In this document: one piece after another, positions 5,928 through 14,757 of the stretch
How positions within the stretch are numbered: the stretch's first letter is position 1
How the letters are laid out: each line of letters opens with the position of its first letter
Source of the DNA: an uncultured Oscillospiraceae bacterium
GTDB lineage: Bacteria > Bacillota > Clostridia > Oscillospirales > Oscillospiraceae
Length of the DNA stretch: 64,000 bases
Reading direction: 5' to 3'
Assembly (NCBI GenBank): GCA_947169975.1
Contig: CAMVRT010000003.1
Span: 62,001 to 126,000, forward strand
The notes under the pieces: model-generated
Told to the model about the DNA's origin: nothing
The model's input: the letters and a program-made list of their open reading frames with translations, nothing else
Databases searched by the model: none
Translations under genes and position numbers: made by a program

Positions 5928-8903
5928 ATGAAACTGAGATACCAGATCCACAGCGTATCCGCCATGACGCTGCTCGGTTACGGAGAGCATTGGATCGACC
6001 GTTACCGCTTCCGACTGAACGAAAGCGAAACGAAACGCTGCATCATAAGGGCGGACGACGAGCAGGAGGACAACGCCCTGTTCTATCAGATCATGTGCGT
6101 CCTGCACGACGGGAAGTTCCCGGAGCTGGAGAACGGCTCTGTCTGCAGGGAGCTTTCCGACGTGATCTTCTTCATGGATTTCTCCGGCATCTTCGACCGG
6201 GGCAACAGCGGCAAAGCCCTGGAGCGGCAGGAGAAGGCAAGAGATATGTTTCGCAGCGCGGGTGTAGAGCTGGACTTCGGCAACGGGCCGAAGCAGTATG
6301 TGGCTTTCGAGCGCTCCAACAGCATGAGCCGCCATGCGCGTCTTTCCTTTATTGACAGCAATCTGTATTGGCGTGTTCGTGATCGGATCATGCTGGATAT
6401 GGATGTGTACGAGTGCCAGCTCAGCAAGCTCTATGCCTACAACGGACTTATGCTCTCCAGCGGCATCCGCATCGACGGGATCGACATCGAAAAGCCCCAC
6501 CGTGTGATCGTGGTGGACAATCCCCATCTCGAAACCGAACCGGTGGATGTGATCACGGTGGAGCCGGTGGAGGAACGTGAGGGTGTGAAGCGGTACCGTC
6601 GCGTGGAAAAGAAAATGCCCCTCACCGTCACGGAGTTTGACGGCGAGGGGCTGGTGTCAAAACAATTTGCCAAGAGGATGAACGAGAAATACGGGGATGG
6701 AGTAGAGCATCAATCCTTTCAGATCCGCATGCCCTTCATCAAGGGCATGATCCACGAGGTGGATTTTCAGGATCTGCTCCCCAACGCAGGCGGCGAATAT
6801 ATAACGGATATCTGGGGCGAGAAGCATCCCATCAAAGATATTGACGTTATTCTCACCAAGAGCATGTTCAAGGGCTATGGCTGGCTTACCGAGAACAAGA
6901 TGAGCTGGCGGGACTATTGGACGAAGTTCAAGAAATACGATCACGCCCTGTACATCTCCAATGTCGACTGGGCGGAGCCGGAGCAGCTCACGGAGCTGAA
7001 CTATCAGTTCCTGACCACGCTGTCCATGACGGAGGAGGAGTTCCGCCCGGCGGATCTCCCAAAGGGCTGGGATCACAGTCCGGTGGAGGATGCCCGGCAC
7101 TGGATCACCAAGACGACGGAACAACGGTACTTTGACCTCTGCTGTAACGAAGCATACCGCCTCTCTGTATTCACGAGGGAGAAAAGCAGGCGGTCGAGGA
7201 TTCTGAAAAAGAACCCGCTGTTTCTCCATGAGCCCACCTTCATCAAACAGCTCAACGACATGGCGGAGAAGATCCTGAAAAACTATGCGGTTGGTAGACT
7301 CTTGGTGGCGGGTGACGTGCGCTTTCTCTCCGGCGACCTGCTGCAGTTTGTGGAGATGCTGCTGCAGGATCCCGTTGTGAAAAAGCGCCGGACGAAGAGC
7401 TACTATTCCGTGCTCAAGGGAGCGCACTTCGGCACCACGTTGTTCTATGCCCCCGGCGCGGCCTATGAGGGTGACGGCGTCTGCACGATCCTCCGCAACC
7501 CCCATATCTCCCGCAACGAGGAGATCCGGCTTCAGGCCTATGACGCGAAGAAGGAAAAGGATCGGATGTGGGACTGGTACCTGCACCGCCTCACCAGCGT
7601 GGTGATGGTGGACTCCCGCATGCTGGCGGCGGAACGCCTGGGCGGCGCGGACTTCGACGGGGACGAGGTCAAGACCATCGCCGATCCGCTGGTGAACCGC
7701 TGCGTGCAAAGAAACTATGACGGTGGGATCGAGAACAGCGCCAACCTCCCGCTGCTGTATATCCCGGCGGAGGAGCCGGTGATCCGTAACGCCCACCGAT
7801 GGACGGACCGGTATCTGACGGTGCGGGATACCTTCTCCTCCCGCGTGGGACAGATCTCTAACGCTGCCTTTGACCGCAGCGTCATTGCCTACAGCGAGAA
7901 GACTGATCCCGACGAGCGCGAGCGCTGCCGCCAGGATGTAGAGGCGCTGACCATTCTGACCGGTTTGGAGATCGATTTGGCCAAGAGCGGCGTCAAGCCC
8001 GATCTGGACGAATATCTGAAGCAGCGGCGCGTAACACGCAGCCCTTTCATCACTTACAAGAATCTGTTGGAGGACAAGCCCCATAGCGTAAAAAAACGGA
8101 AGGAGCTTCTTCGGAAAACAGATTGGAGCAAGGTGACCTCCAACGTGGAGTGGCTGCCCTTGTATGCCATGGAGCTGCTGGAGAATACCCCGAAGCTAAA
8201 ACCCATGCCTGCGAAGGACGAGGAGCTGTTCAACTTCGCTGTTCCGGGCTGGAAGGACGCGCTGGATGCAGAGCTTGTTTCTTCTGTTGCTTCTCTGCTG
8301 CGGGATTACGAGGTCTGCCTCAACCGCATCTACCGATGCAGACTCCCCATCGCCGAGCGCAAGCGGGAGGGAGATATTCACCGCATCCTGTTCTCCCGCG
8401 GACAGGAGGGCAAATACGATGTGGAGACCCTGTACGCCACCTTCTCCGGTCTGGACCCTGTGCGCGTGGAAGAACTGCGCCGGGCGATCCTGGAACAGGA
8501 CTGGCATCTGATGCGCCGGGAGGAGCGAATGATGTTTCTGGACGAGCAGCTTCCGGATTACAAGGAGTGGCATGATCTGCTCGCGGACTTCCGCTTCGGC
8601 GGCTACCGGGTGCTGGGAGACCTGATCTGCGACATTGACGACGCCAACCATGCCGAGGATCGAAAGCAGTTCCATCGGGACTCGGATTCCATCTCCTTTA
8701 CCTACATGATGAACGCCTACGAGGAAAAGCCCTTTGCTACGGCCTACCAGAAGGCGGTGGCAGACGCCTGCCGCACGCTGTTGGATGAATTGGTCGAACT
8801 GGATGAGGCTGTAAAGTATGTGGTGGCGGCCGGATACCGCAGGCATTTATTCGACCTGCTGGAGGACAGGATCGAGGCTGTGACCTTGGAGAGAAAAGTA
8901 TGA
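5928..8903 (+). CDS. single-chain RNA polymerase-like protein, RDR/QDE-1/YonO type (DFDGD motif)
   Basis: 991 aa. The key motif is RLGGADFDGDEV: Asp575, 577 and 579 match the Mg-binding DxDGD of the second double-psi beta-barrel of RNA polymerase beta' (NADFDGD), of eukaryotic RNA-dependent RNA polymerases (DLDGD/DYDGD) and of phage YonO. About 50 residues earlier is CTILRNPHISRNEEIRL (Arg523-Asn524-Pro525), matching the conserved xxNPxxHPGDIR region of RDR proteins; the phrase YLHRLTSVVMVD between them corresponds to their pre-motif strand. Start ATG at 5928 has AGGTG 8 bases upstream; an ATG at 5904 has no RBS. The N-terminal 470 residues are unassigned. The next gene overlaps by ATGA. It may transcribe element DNA or copy RNA; template type cannot be read from sequence. 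Confidence 0.85.
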   Translation: MKLRYQIHSVSAMTLLGYGEHWIDRYRFRLNESETKRCIIRADDEQEDNALFYQIMCVLHDGKFPELENGSVCRELSDVIFFMDFSGIFDRGNSGKALERQEKARDMFRSAGVELDFGNGPKQYVAFERSNSMSRHARLSFIDSNLYWRVRDRIMLDMDVYECQLSKLYAYNGLMLSSGIRIDGIDIEKPHRVIVVDNPHLETEPVDVITVEPVEEREGVKRYRRVEKKMPLTVTEFDGEGLVSKQFAKRMNEKYGDGVEHQSFQIRMPFIKGMIHEVDFQDLLPNAGGEYITDIWGEKHPIKDIDVILTKSMFKGYGWLTENKMSWRDYWTKFKKYDHALYISNVDWAEPEQLTELNYQFLTTLSMTEEEFRPADLPKGWDHSPVEDARHWITKTTEQRYFDLCCNEAYRLSVFTREKSRRSRILKKNPLFLHEPTFIKQLNDMAEKILKNYAVGRLLVAGDVRFLSGDLLQFVEMLLQDPVVKKRRTKSYYSVLKGAHFGTTLFYAPGAAYEGDGVCTILRNPHISRNEEIRLQAYDAKKEKDRMWDWYLHRLTSVVMVDSRMLAAERLGGADFDGDEVKTIADPLVNRCVQRNYDGGIENSANLPLLYIPAEEPVIRNAHRWTDRYLTVRDTFSSRVGQISNAAFDRSVIAYSEKTDPDERERCRQDVEALTILTGLEIDLAKSGVKPDLDEYLKQRRVTRSPFITYKNLLEDKPHSVKKRKELLRKTDWSKVTSNVEWLPLYAMELLENTPKLKPMPAKDEELFNFAVPGWKDALDAELVSSVASLLRDYEVCLNRIYRCRLPIAERKREGDIHRILFSRGQEGKYDVETLYATFSGLDPVRVEELRRAILEQDWHLMRREERMMFLDEQLPDYKEWHDLLADFRFGGYRVLGDLICDIDDANHAEDRKQFHRDSDSISFTYMMNAYEEKPFATAYQKAVADACRTLLDELVELDEAVKYVVAAGYRRHLFDLLEDRIEAVTLERKV

Positions 8904-9769
8904 TCAACGAGCGAAAAGAATTTGCCGCGTATACCGGAACAGTCAATTACACGGCAAAGAACAAGAATGACCGCAGCTGGCTGGGGCGCTTCACCTTCGA
9001 TATGCTCAAGGAGTTCGAGGGCATGGCGCGAGTGCTGACGATTCTGGCCCGCGGGTATATGTGGGAGGGCGCCGAGCCGGACTGCGACCGCGCCCGCCGA
9101 GCACTCTGCGCCTGGTGCAGCACTCCGGAAAGCAAAAATGCCAGCTCTCCCAAGAAGAGCTGGCAGGATCGGTCCAGTTTTCCGGAGCTGCATGCAGAGT
9201 TCCCGGAGCTGGTGGATAAATGGGGCGGCGGTTGGCTGTACCGCCATGTGAAAGGCCTTTGCGCCTTTGCCAAAAAACACCCGCAGTTGCTGGATGCTTA
9301 TGCCGTCAAAAACTGTGAGCTTCTGCGAAAGAGCTTCACCTCAAAGTTACGGAAGAAGGTCGTGCACTACCAGGTGCCGATCTTTTCCCCGACGACGGAT
9401 CAGGCTTGGTCACTTTCCTTTGACAGCGTGATCGCGGACGCGCTGGAGCTTGGGCCCCTGCGGGATAAGGATATTTCGTTCACAGCGGAGCAGCAGGCGT
9501 GGATGCGGGCCAACGCACCGGACAAAGTTCCGCCCCATGTGCTGGAGATGATGGTGGCATATTACATCGCCAACAAGCAAGAGGACAGCGACTGGGTGGT
9601 GCTGCCGGTCACAAACTTTGACGCCTACTTCGGCACCACCACCTTCAGCCGCAAATGGCTCCCCGCCCTGTGCAGGACCGCCATAGTGCGGGGCGAAAGC
9701 GGCTATGGCGTCAGCCGATTCCGGCTTGCGGATGGGTTTTCCGATGCGACAGAGGGCCTTTACTTGTAA
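8900..9769 (+). CDS. unknown partner of the RNA polymerase-like protein
   Basis: 289 aa, no family recognised. The start overlaps the stop of the polymerase-like gene (ATGA at 8900-8903), so the two are translationally coupled and probably made in fixed ratio. It is soluble with no signal or membrane segment. A C-x2-C pair occurs in LCAWCS (about residues 70-75). The centre is rich in aromatic and basic residues (KSFTSKLRKKVVHYQVPIF) and the C-terminus contains SRKWLPALCRTAIVRGESGYG. An accessory, template- or nucleic-acid-binding subunit is a reasonable guess from position only. Confidence 0.75.
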   Translation: MINERKEFAAYTGTVNYTAKNKNDRSWLGRFTFDMLKEFEGMARVLTILARGYMWEGAEPDCDRARRALCAWCSTPESKNASSPKKSWQDRSSFPELHAEFPELVDKWGGGWLYRHVKGLCAFAKKHPQLLDAYAVKNCELLRKSFTSKLRKKVVHYQVPIFSPTTDQAWSLSFDSVIADALELGPLRDKDISFTAEQQAWMRANAPDKVPPHVLEMMVAYYIANKQEDSDWVVLPVTNFDAYFGTTTFSRKWLPALCRTAIVRGESGYGVSRFRLADGFSDATEGLYL

Positions 9770-9807
9770 GTATCCTCCAGCCGATCTTTAGTACCCAATC
9801 AATATGC

Positions 9808-9838
9808 AACGGGATGGTGACCAGCACCATCCCGTTTT
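9808..9838 (+). terminator. terminator of the polymerase-like operon
   Basis: Perfect 12-bp arms AACGGGATGGTG/CACCATCCCGTT around a 5-nt loop, with TTTT at the end, 40 bases after the stop of the second gene. Confidence 0.9.
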
Positions 9839-10080
9839 ATCTGGTATTATGTTCGAGTTCCGTTCATCACAGAGCGGGAGGGGGCTGCTTTGCTGCGCTT
9901 ATTTGGGGGGACGTCAACCGTTCTTTTTTCGCATTAACCGTCCCCTGTGTTCCCCTTGTGGAGATTCGCTCCCTATGTTCCTGTTCTCCTGTTCCGATGG
10001 TCTATGTTCAAAGATATGTTTTTTCAGAGAGGATTGTTTTCAGCAAGTCTTGACGACTGCAGTAGGACGCAAGAATACGC
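9839..10080. other. intergenic, nothing recognised
   Basis: AT-richer than its neighbours. Open frames here show no domain or RBS. Tail-to-tail spacer between the polymerase-like operon and the lexA/zinc-ribbon pair. Confidence 0.5.
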
Positions 10081-10362
10081 TTACTTTTTTTGACACCTCA
10101 ATCTCTTGGACCCGCAAGTTTGACCCGTCTCGGTAATCGGCAATTCTCTGTGCCGACACAGAACATATTTGCGTTTACACTTCGGACAGACGACTGCGAA
10201 ATCTGCAGGTGTATTCTCCGAAACATATTCCAGTGGGATCAGTTCGGATTCGTTCTTTGCTTCTCGACTGACTGCAAACGCGATGTTCTTTGCCGTACAA
10301 TTTGGATTCGGGCAATCGAAAGAAGGAAGTCGAAGACGATCTTCTGCGATAGCGTTTTTCAA
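10081..10362 (-). CDS. small zinc-ribbon protein
   Basis: 93 aa with CPNPNC near the N-terminus and CPKCKRKYVLC about 40 residues later, a four- to five-cysteine zinc-ribbon pattern. Start is TTG at 10362 with GGAGGA about 12 bases upstream, 22 bp after the lexA stop, so it is probably cotranscribed with lexA. No family is recognised. A nucleic-acid- or protein-binding adaptor is likely. The TTG start makes the exact N-terminus uncertain. Confidence 0.6.
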   Translation of the reverse strand: MKNAIAEDRLRLPSFDCPNPNCTAKNIAFAVSREAKNESELIPLEYVSENTPADFAVVCPKCKRKYVLCRHRELPITETGQTCGSKRLRCQKK

Positions 10363-10384
10363 TTTCTGTCTGTGTCCTCCGAAA

Positions 10385-10993
10385 TCAATGTTTATGATAA
10401 GAGCCCTTCACGATCCCCTGGATCTGCAATTCATCGACGATGATGTCAGGGTAGCTCTCTACGTCGGGATTGCAGGAATGGAGAATATACTTTTTGTTCT
10501 TCGGATCGAAGCCGAGTTTTTTCAAATTATTCTTTCCGTCAAAGAGTGCGATGACAAGATCGCCCTCGTTGGCCGTTTGCTGACGCTTCACAAAAACATA
10601 ATCGCCGGGGAAAATGCCCGCGCCGATCATGCTCTCGCCCTTGGCGATCAGCGCGAAGTAATCTCCCTTTTCGACCAAAGACTCCGGCATACGGATGTAC
10701 TCGATGAAACGCTGTTCCTCTTCCTGGCCGGGGCCGCAGGCAACGGTTCCGAGCACCTGCAGCGCGTGGATCGGCGCGGCGTCCTCCATTTTTTTCGTGC
10801 GCGCAGTGCGGCGGCCGGAATAATCCAGCGATCCGTCCTCGCGCATGGAAATAAGATAACGATGCACAGTCGAAAGAGGAATACCCGTTCCGTCTACAAT
10901 ATCTCTCACAGACGGAATCTCATCATGCTCGCAAAAATGCTTGTCGATATATTCCGCGATGATTTCTTTTTTTGATGGATCGATCCGTCGCAT
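10385..10993 (-). CDS. lexA: LexA-family self-cleaving repressor
   Basis: 202 aa. The N-terminal winged helix includes IPSVRDIVDGTGIPLSTVHR; the C-terminal S24 peptidase domain has a Cys86-Gly87 cleavage bond (VACGPG, where most LexA have AG), Ser121 (GESMIGAG) and Lys158. These are all the residues needed for RecA-stimulated self-cleavage. Start ATG at 10993 has GGAGG. Its promoter at 11034-11062 is overlapped by an inverted repeat, so it is probably autoregulated. Being on a mobile element it may tie excision or the polymerase operon to DNA damage, but no matching operator was seen in front of that operon. Confidence 0.9.
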   Translation of the reverse strand: MRRIDPSKKEIIAEYIDKHFCEHDEIPSVRDIVDGTGIPLSTVHRYLISMREDGSLDYSGRRTARTKKMEDAAPIHALQVLGTVACGPGQEEEQRFIEYIRMPESLVEKGDYFALIAKGESMIGAGIFPGDYVFVKRQQTANEGDLVIALFDGKNNLKKLGFDPKNKKYILHSCNPDVESYPDIIVDELQIQGIVKGSYHKH

Positions 10994-11010
10994 ACTTCCT
11001 CCAAATAAAA

Positions 11011-11062
11011 ACACAAGATGTTTCGGTAATGAGAATATATCACTCGAAACATCTCGTGTCAA
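11011..11062 (-). promoter_or_regulatory. lexA promoter with two inverted operator copies
   Basis: On the minus strand TTGACA (11062-11057), a 17-bp spacer and TATATT (11039-11034) form a near-consensus promoter. ACACAAGATGTTTCG (11011-11025) and its near-inverse CGAAACATCTCGTGT (11045-11059) match in 14 of 15 positions. One copy fills the -35/-10 spacer and the other lies just after the -10. This is a good candidate site for autorepression by the LexA protein. Confidence 0.75.
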
Positions 11063-11066
11063 TATC

Positions 11067-11122
11067 TTTTTGAAATCTTTTGTTTCTGTTTACATTTTTG
11101 AAATCTTTTGTTTCTGTTTACA
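11067..11122. repeat. perfect 28-bp tandem duplication
   Basis: 11067-11094 and 11095-11122 are identical (unit begins TTTTTGAAATCTTTTG and ends CTGTTTACA). It lies directly upstream of the lexA promoter, between lexA and the peptidase gene end. It could be an upstream regulatory array or recent slippage. Confidence 0.9.
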
Positions 11123-11152
11123 GAAGTTTAGGTGATTGGATTTTTCTATCCT

Positions 11153-12937
11153 CTAAGACTGCTTTTTCTTTTTGATAAGCAGAATAATAATTGCGAACCC
11201 AACAGCCAATGCTCCAATAAATAGGACAGGCCAAATTGGAAATGAGCTTGACGGCAGATTAAACTCTGTGTCCACCTCTTCGGCTACTCCGTGAGCCGTT
11301 AGATCCATGGAAGGAGCTTCCTCGTTCCCTGGTTGAGGGAATAGGCTGTCCTTCGTCAAAACCTTGATGCATGCAGAAGAAGGAAAGGTTTTTCCAGGGA
11401 TCGCCGTGGTATCATGCCACTCGCCGAGCCCTTCTCTATTCTCTGTTTTTACAAAGGTTTCCCCAGGGTTGCCGCCAGCCACGTTCTCATACGACCAGAA
11501 AAGCGACTGCTTTCCATCCAGTGCATAACAAATCGGCCTGTCGAAAGAAACCCTTATGTAGTATTCCTCGCCCTTGCATAATGGAACTTCCTTGTTAAAC
11601 TCGATCGTCTGATAATCGGGATAGGCGATCGCGTAATCCTGCGTATAGATGGGCTCAGCGTCTTCCGCCGATGCAGCATCAAACGTGCCTTTATAAACAC
11701 GGATCCTCGCATTTGCTTCTTCAAATGCCCAATTTCCACAATAAAAGTTGTTGTAGCTGATTTTGCCCGTCGGCTTGATGCGGACGCCCGTGATCGACTC
11801 ATTCTCCAAGGCGGTAATCTGAATCGTAACATCCGTTACTTTGTCGGCATACAGTAAGCCAGCGCCTCCGTCATATTGGTACACTCGGTCATAAGATCGT
11901 TCGTTTTTGACCGTGATCGAGGTCGCGCTGTTCAAAGCATTAAAAGCCGCATCATAATAAGAAACATAAAAACATCCGCCATCCCCGATCTCAGTAACCA
12001 ATTCGCCTCCGAGCGGCATGGGTTCATCTCCGTAATCGGTTCCCCAACTGTTTTTAATGATCCATGCGCCGTCTCCCGGCGGTGTTGTTTTAAAATGATC
12101 GCTGCTGTAATCGTCATCCCATCCGATGATAGAAACAAAGTGATCGATGCGCGGGTACTTTGTCGTATAGCGCGGAAGATAAGCCGCGCCGGTCGACCAA
12201 TCGCAGTATGATCCCGTTTCATCTGCCCAGCACAATGCGCAAACGCACATATACAAAGAGCCGTTTTTCATCAGGAGTTCTTTCATAGCCTCAGTATCTG
12301 ACGCCGGCACTGTATAGCAGGAATCTACGTACAATGCACCGTCGATGGACGCGCCATCTTCCGGAAGAGGCTCTTCGATATTCGAATACGGATACTCAGC
12401 TTCAGTCTGGATCGCATACGCCTGCAGAAGTGACGAACTGAGGATCCCGCTGTAAGGACCGTTATACCAAACACCATTGCATTTCGGCCCCTCGCTCTCA
12501 GTTATGGAAAGCTGATCCGGCAGGATATGGGTGCACAGATATGCGATCTGGTACTCTGAAAGATCGTATTTGCCATACCCTCTGACAAGCGCGTTGCTCT
12601 CCATGGCATTGGCGAGGCAAAATGCCCAACAAGTACCATACGGTCCCTGGTCCTTCACCTCTGTAACAAGCCCGATCTCTCTCAAATCATAGCGTGACGG
12701 AAAAGAAAAAGAATCGATGGAGACAAGTCCGTCAAGACCAAGGCTTACGGGCTCCGCTGACTCGGGCGTTGAGGCGGCGGGATCAGGGGTCTGCGGCTCA
12801 ACCGCAACGGGTGTTTCTGCGGAAGGATTCGCAGTCTGCTGCACTTCCGGCGAAGACACGCTCGCCGGAGAGCCGCCGCATGCCGACAGAGACAGAATAC
12901 ATAAAAAAGCAAGGGTTAAACAAAGAATTTTTCTCAT
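11153..12937 (-). CDS. secreted papain-like (C1) cysteine peptidase lipoprotein
   Basis: 594 aa. Lipoprotein signal peptide with lipobox LSAC (Cys19), then a Pro/Ser/Glu-rich linker. The C1A domain has the nucleophile in QGPYGTCWAFC, His in DHFVSIIGWDDD and Asn in IIKNSWGTDYGDE, so the catalytic triad is complete. A beta-rich accessory domain follows, then a C-terminal transmembrane helix (VLFIGALAVGFAIIILLI) with KKKK. It would thus be held to the membrane at both ends. It probably degrades or processes extracellular protein. It is cargo of the element and downstream of the alpha/beta hydrolase. Confidence 0.9.
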   Translation of the reverse strand: MRKILCLTLAFLCILSLSACGGSPASVSSPEVQQTANPSAETPVAVEPQTPDPAASTPESAEPVSLGLDGLVSIDSFSFPSRYDLREIGLVTEVKDQGPYGTCWAFCLANAMESNALVRGYGKYDLSEYQIAYLCTHILPDQLSITESEGPKCNGVWYNGPYSGILSSSLLQAYAIQTEAEYPYSNIEEPLPEDGASIDGALYVDSCYTVPASDTEAMKELLMKNGSLYMCVCALCWADETGSYCDWSTGAAYLPRYTTKYPRIDHFVSIIGWDDDYSSDHFKTTPPGDGAWIIKNSWGTDYGDEPMPLGGELVTEIGDGGCFYVSYYDAAFNALNSATSITVKNERSYDRVYQYDGGAGLLYADKVTDVTIQITALENESITGVRIKPTGKISYNNFYCGNWAFEEANARIRVYKGTFDAASAEDAEPIYTQDYAIAYPDYQTIEFNKEVPLCKGEEYYIRVSFDRPICYALDGKQSLFWSYENVAGGNPGETFVKTENREGLGEWHDTTAIPGKTFPSSACIKVLTKDSLFPQPGNEEAPSMDLTAHGVAEEVDTEFNLPSSSFPIWPVLFIGALAVGFAIIILLIKKKKQS

Positions 12938-12978
12938 AGTTCAGTTTTCCTTTTATGTTTCGTTCATGTCTTTATGGC

Positions 12979-13001
12979 CTCGGTAATTGGAATTTACCGA
13001 G
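12979..13001 (-). terminator. hairpin between hydrolase and peptidase genes
   Basis: CTCGGTAA and TTACCGAG (8-bp perfect arms, 7-nt loop) at the end of the hydrolase gene. There is no T run, so it may be a weak terminator or an mRNA processing structure. Confidence 0.35.
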
Positions 13002-13719
13002 CCGTTTCCGTGATAAGCTTATTAAAGCGCGTGGAAAACACCGGCGGAATATTATGCGCCGCTTTTTCCCATATCTCATATCTGCAGTTATTGTTTGTTT
13101 CCGCCATTCTTTTTACGCTGTCCAGCACACTCTGCTGTTCTTTTCCACCTGCCAGAGCAATAACAGGAAAGTCCACGTTTTCAAATCCCGGAACGCTGTC
13201 AAAGGTGATGCCGTTATCAACAGAGTTTGTGATCGTTTCGATCTTGACTTGCTGCATTTGTCTTACAAATTCTTTCCTTTGTACAAGCGGAAGTCCGTTC
13301 ATCATTCCTATGATATTGCAAAGCCATTTTTTCTTCAAAGAATAAAACTGCTTTTCGTTCATACGCAGAACTTCCGATAATTCGGGCTCTTCCTTGTTCA
13401 GCCACGGGCTTACGATGATCGCCGCATAGAACAATTCCGGGTGCTCCGAGATCAATTTGAATGCGAGCTGCGCCCCCAGCGAGAACCCGGTCAGAAGAAC
13501 CTTGTTTTCAAAAGACCGAATATAAGCAGCAAGCTCCTGAATACATATTTCGGCATCAAATGCTCTTTCAGCTTCATTCCCGAAGCCCATAATATGCGGA
13601 ACAACAACGTGATACTTTTCCGCAAGGGAATACTGTCTGCCAAAGCAATGAACAAAATTGGCTCCGTGGAGCATAACGATTACGCTTTTGTTATCTTTGC
13701 CGTATTCTTCAACGTACAT
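12994..13719 (-). CDS. alpha/beta hydrolase
   Basis: 241 aa of the alpha/beta hydrolase fold. Oxyanion region VMLHGANF, nucleophile elbow LTGFSLGAQLAF (Ser in GFSLG) and C-terminal His in EKAAHNIPPVF. No signal peptide, so it is cytoplasmic. Substrate is unknown; small esters or lactones are typical. It is followed on the same strand by the papain-like peptidase and preceded by the two-component genes with a 93-bp gap. Confidence 0.8.
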   Translation of the reverse strand: MYVEEYGKDNKSVIVMLHGANFVHCFGRQYSLAEKYHVVVPHIMGFGNEAERAFDAEICIQELAAYIRSFENKVLLTGFSLGAQLAFKLISEHPELFYAAIIVSPWLNKEEPELSEVLRMNEKQFYSLKKKWLCNIIGMMNGLPLVQRKEFVRQMQQVKIETITNSVDNGITFDSVPGFENVDFPVIALAGGKEQQSVLDSVKRMAETNNNCRYEIWEKAAHNIPPVFSTRFNKLITETAR

Positions 13720-13812
13720 AACGAATCACCTCCACCAATGAGGATTTGCCTGTTTGCGCTCTTTCTTGTCATACATGACCGAGCTGCTCAGCACGCAGGT
13801 TCAGATGATGTT

Positions 13813-14757
13813 TTAATGGGATATCAATGAGATCCTGCAAATTTCAAAAGCTTTCACATATTCTCCATCAACGTCGACGATGCGCAGCGCTCCACCCATC
13901 AAAGCAACAAATTTAGCCGCGATCGCTAAACCAAGGCCGCTTCCGTTATAGCTCGTCCGCGCGGCGTCACCGGTGACAAAAGGCTGCAGAATCACTTCTC
14001 GCATTTTTTGTGGGATCTGAGCCCCATTATCCGCGACGGCTATCAGCAGTTCATCGCCTGCTGCCTTCGCAGTGATGCGTACCTTGGTGCCGGGTTCATT
14101 ATGCTTCCATGCGTTGACGACCAGATTCGTCACGGCGCGACGAAGCTCACGGGAATCGCCGAGAATCGTCAGGGGTTCTTCGGAGATGTCCGCTTCCAGT
14201 TCAATACCATGTTCCTCAAAATCCGTATAAGCTTCCGCCACGACTTCCCGCACAATGTGAGCTGCGTCGACAGGCTCAAATTTCAATCGATACTCTTCCG
14301 CGCCCAAGCTGGCATATTCAAACAGTGAATTGATCAGTTCGTCCATGTGTCGGCTTTTGGAACAGATGACGTCAAGCACCTCCGACTGTTTCTCCGGCGG
14401 GATCATCCCATCCCGCAGCGCCGCAGCGAAGCCCTGAACGCTGGTCATAGGTGTCTTGAGATCATGCGCTATCGCAGCATAGACCATGTTCTGTTCCTTT
14501 ACTCGCTTTTCGCTTTCGGTATATAACAGCTTCCTGATGAGAATGTAGAAAAGGATCGCCCCGACGACAAATTCAAGGGGAAGTGTGACAACATAGATAA
14601 ACATGACAAGCCTGTAAGCGGCGCTCCCCTCGGCCAATCGTTCTATGAACTGCGCCGAAAACCAGTAGTCATAGAGCTGCCAAACCGCCCCCGTTGTAAA
14701 GGCGCACAGGGCGTAATACAGGATTATTTTTCGAATCAGTTTCTTATTTTCCTTCAA
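13813..14757 (-). CDS. membrane sensor histidine kinase
   Basis: 314 aa. Two transmembrane helices (about 10-28 and 50-75) enclose a very short extracellular loop, so it may sense the membrane or a partner rather than a solute. HisKA box AIAHDLKTPMTSVQG (His98), N box LRRAVTNLVVNAWKHNE and G box GSGLGLAIAAKF. It overlaps the upstream response regulator by 14 bases and so forms one unit with it. This arrangement resembles small-loop kinases that respond to envelope stress or peptide antibiotics; that is inference. Confidence 0.88.
   Translation of the reverse strand: MKENKKLIRKIILYYALCAFTTGAVWQLYDYWFSAQFIERLAEGSAAYRLVMFIYVVTLPLEFVVGAILFYILIRKLLYTESEKRVKEQNMVYAAIAHDLKTPMTSVQGFAAALRDGMIPPEKQSEVLDVICSKSRHMDELINSLFEYASLGAEEYRLKFEPVDAAHIVREVVAEAYTDFEEHGIELEADISEEPLTILGDSRELRRAVTNLVVNAWKHNEPGTKVRITAKAAGDELLIAVADNGAQIPQKMREVILQPFVTGDAARTSYNGSGLGLAIAAKFVALMGGALRIVDVDGEYVKAFEICRISLISH

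Noticed and set aside
5928-8903. Polymerase-like protein as a broken host RNAP beta' gene
   Set aside because: The frame is intact, much shorter than beta', lacks its zinc finger and bridge-helix order, and its RNPH...ADFDGD spacing is RDR-like.
9655-10136. Plus-strand frames of 110-132 aa after the polymerase-like operon
   Set aside because: They begin inside the upstream gene or after its terminator and show no RBS or domain.
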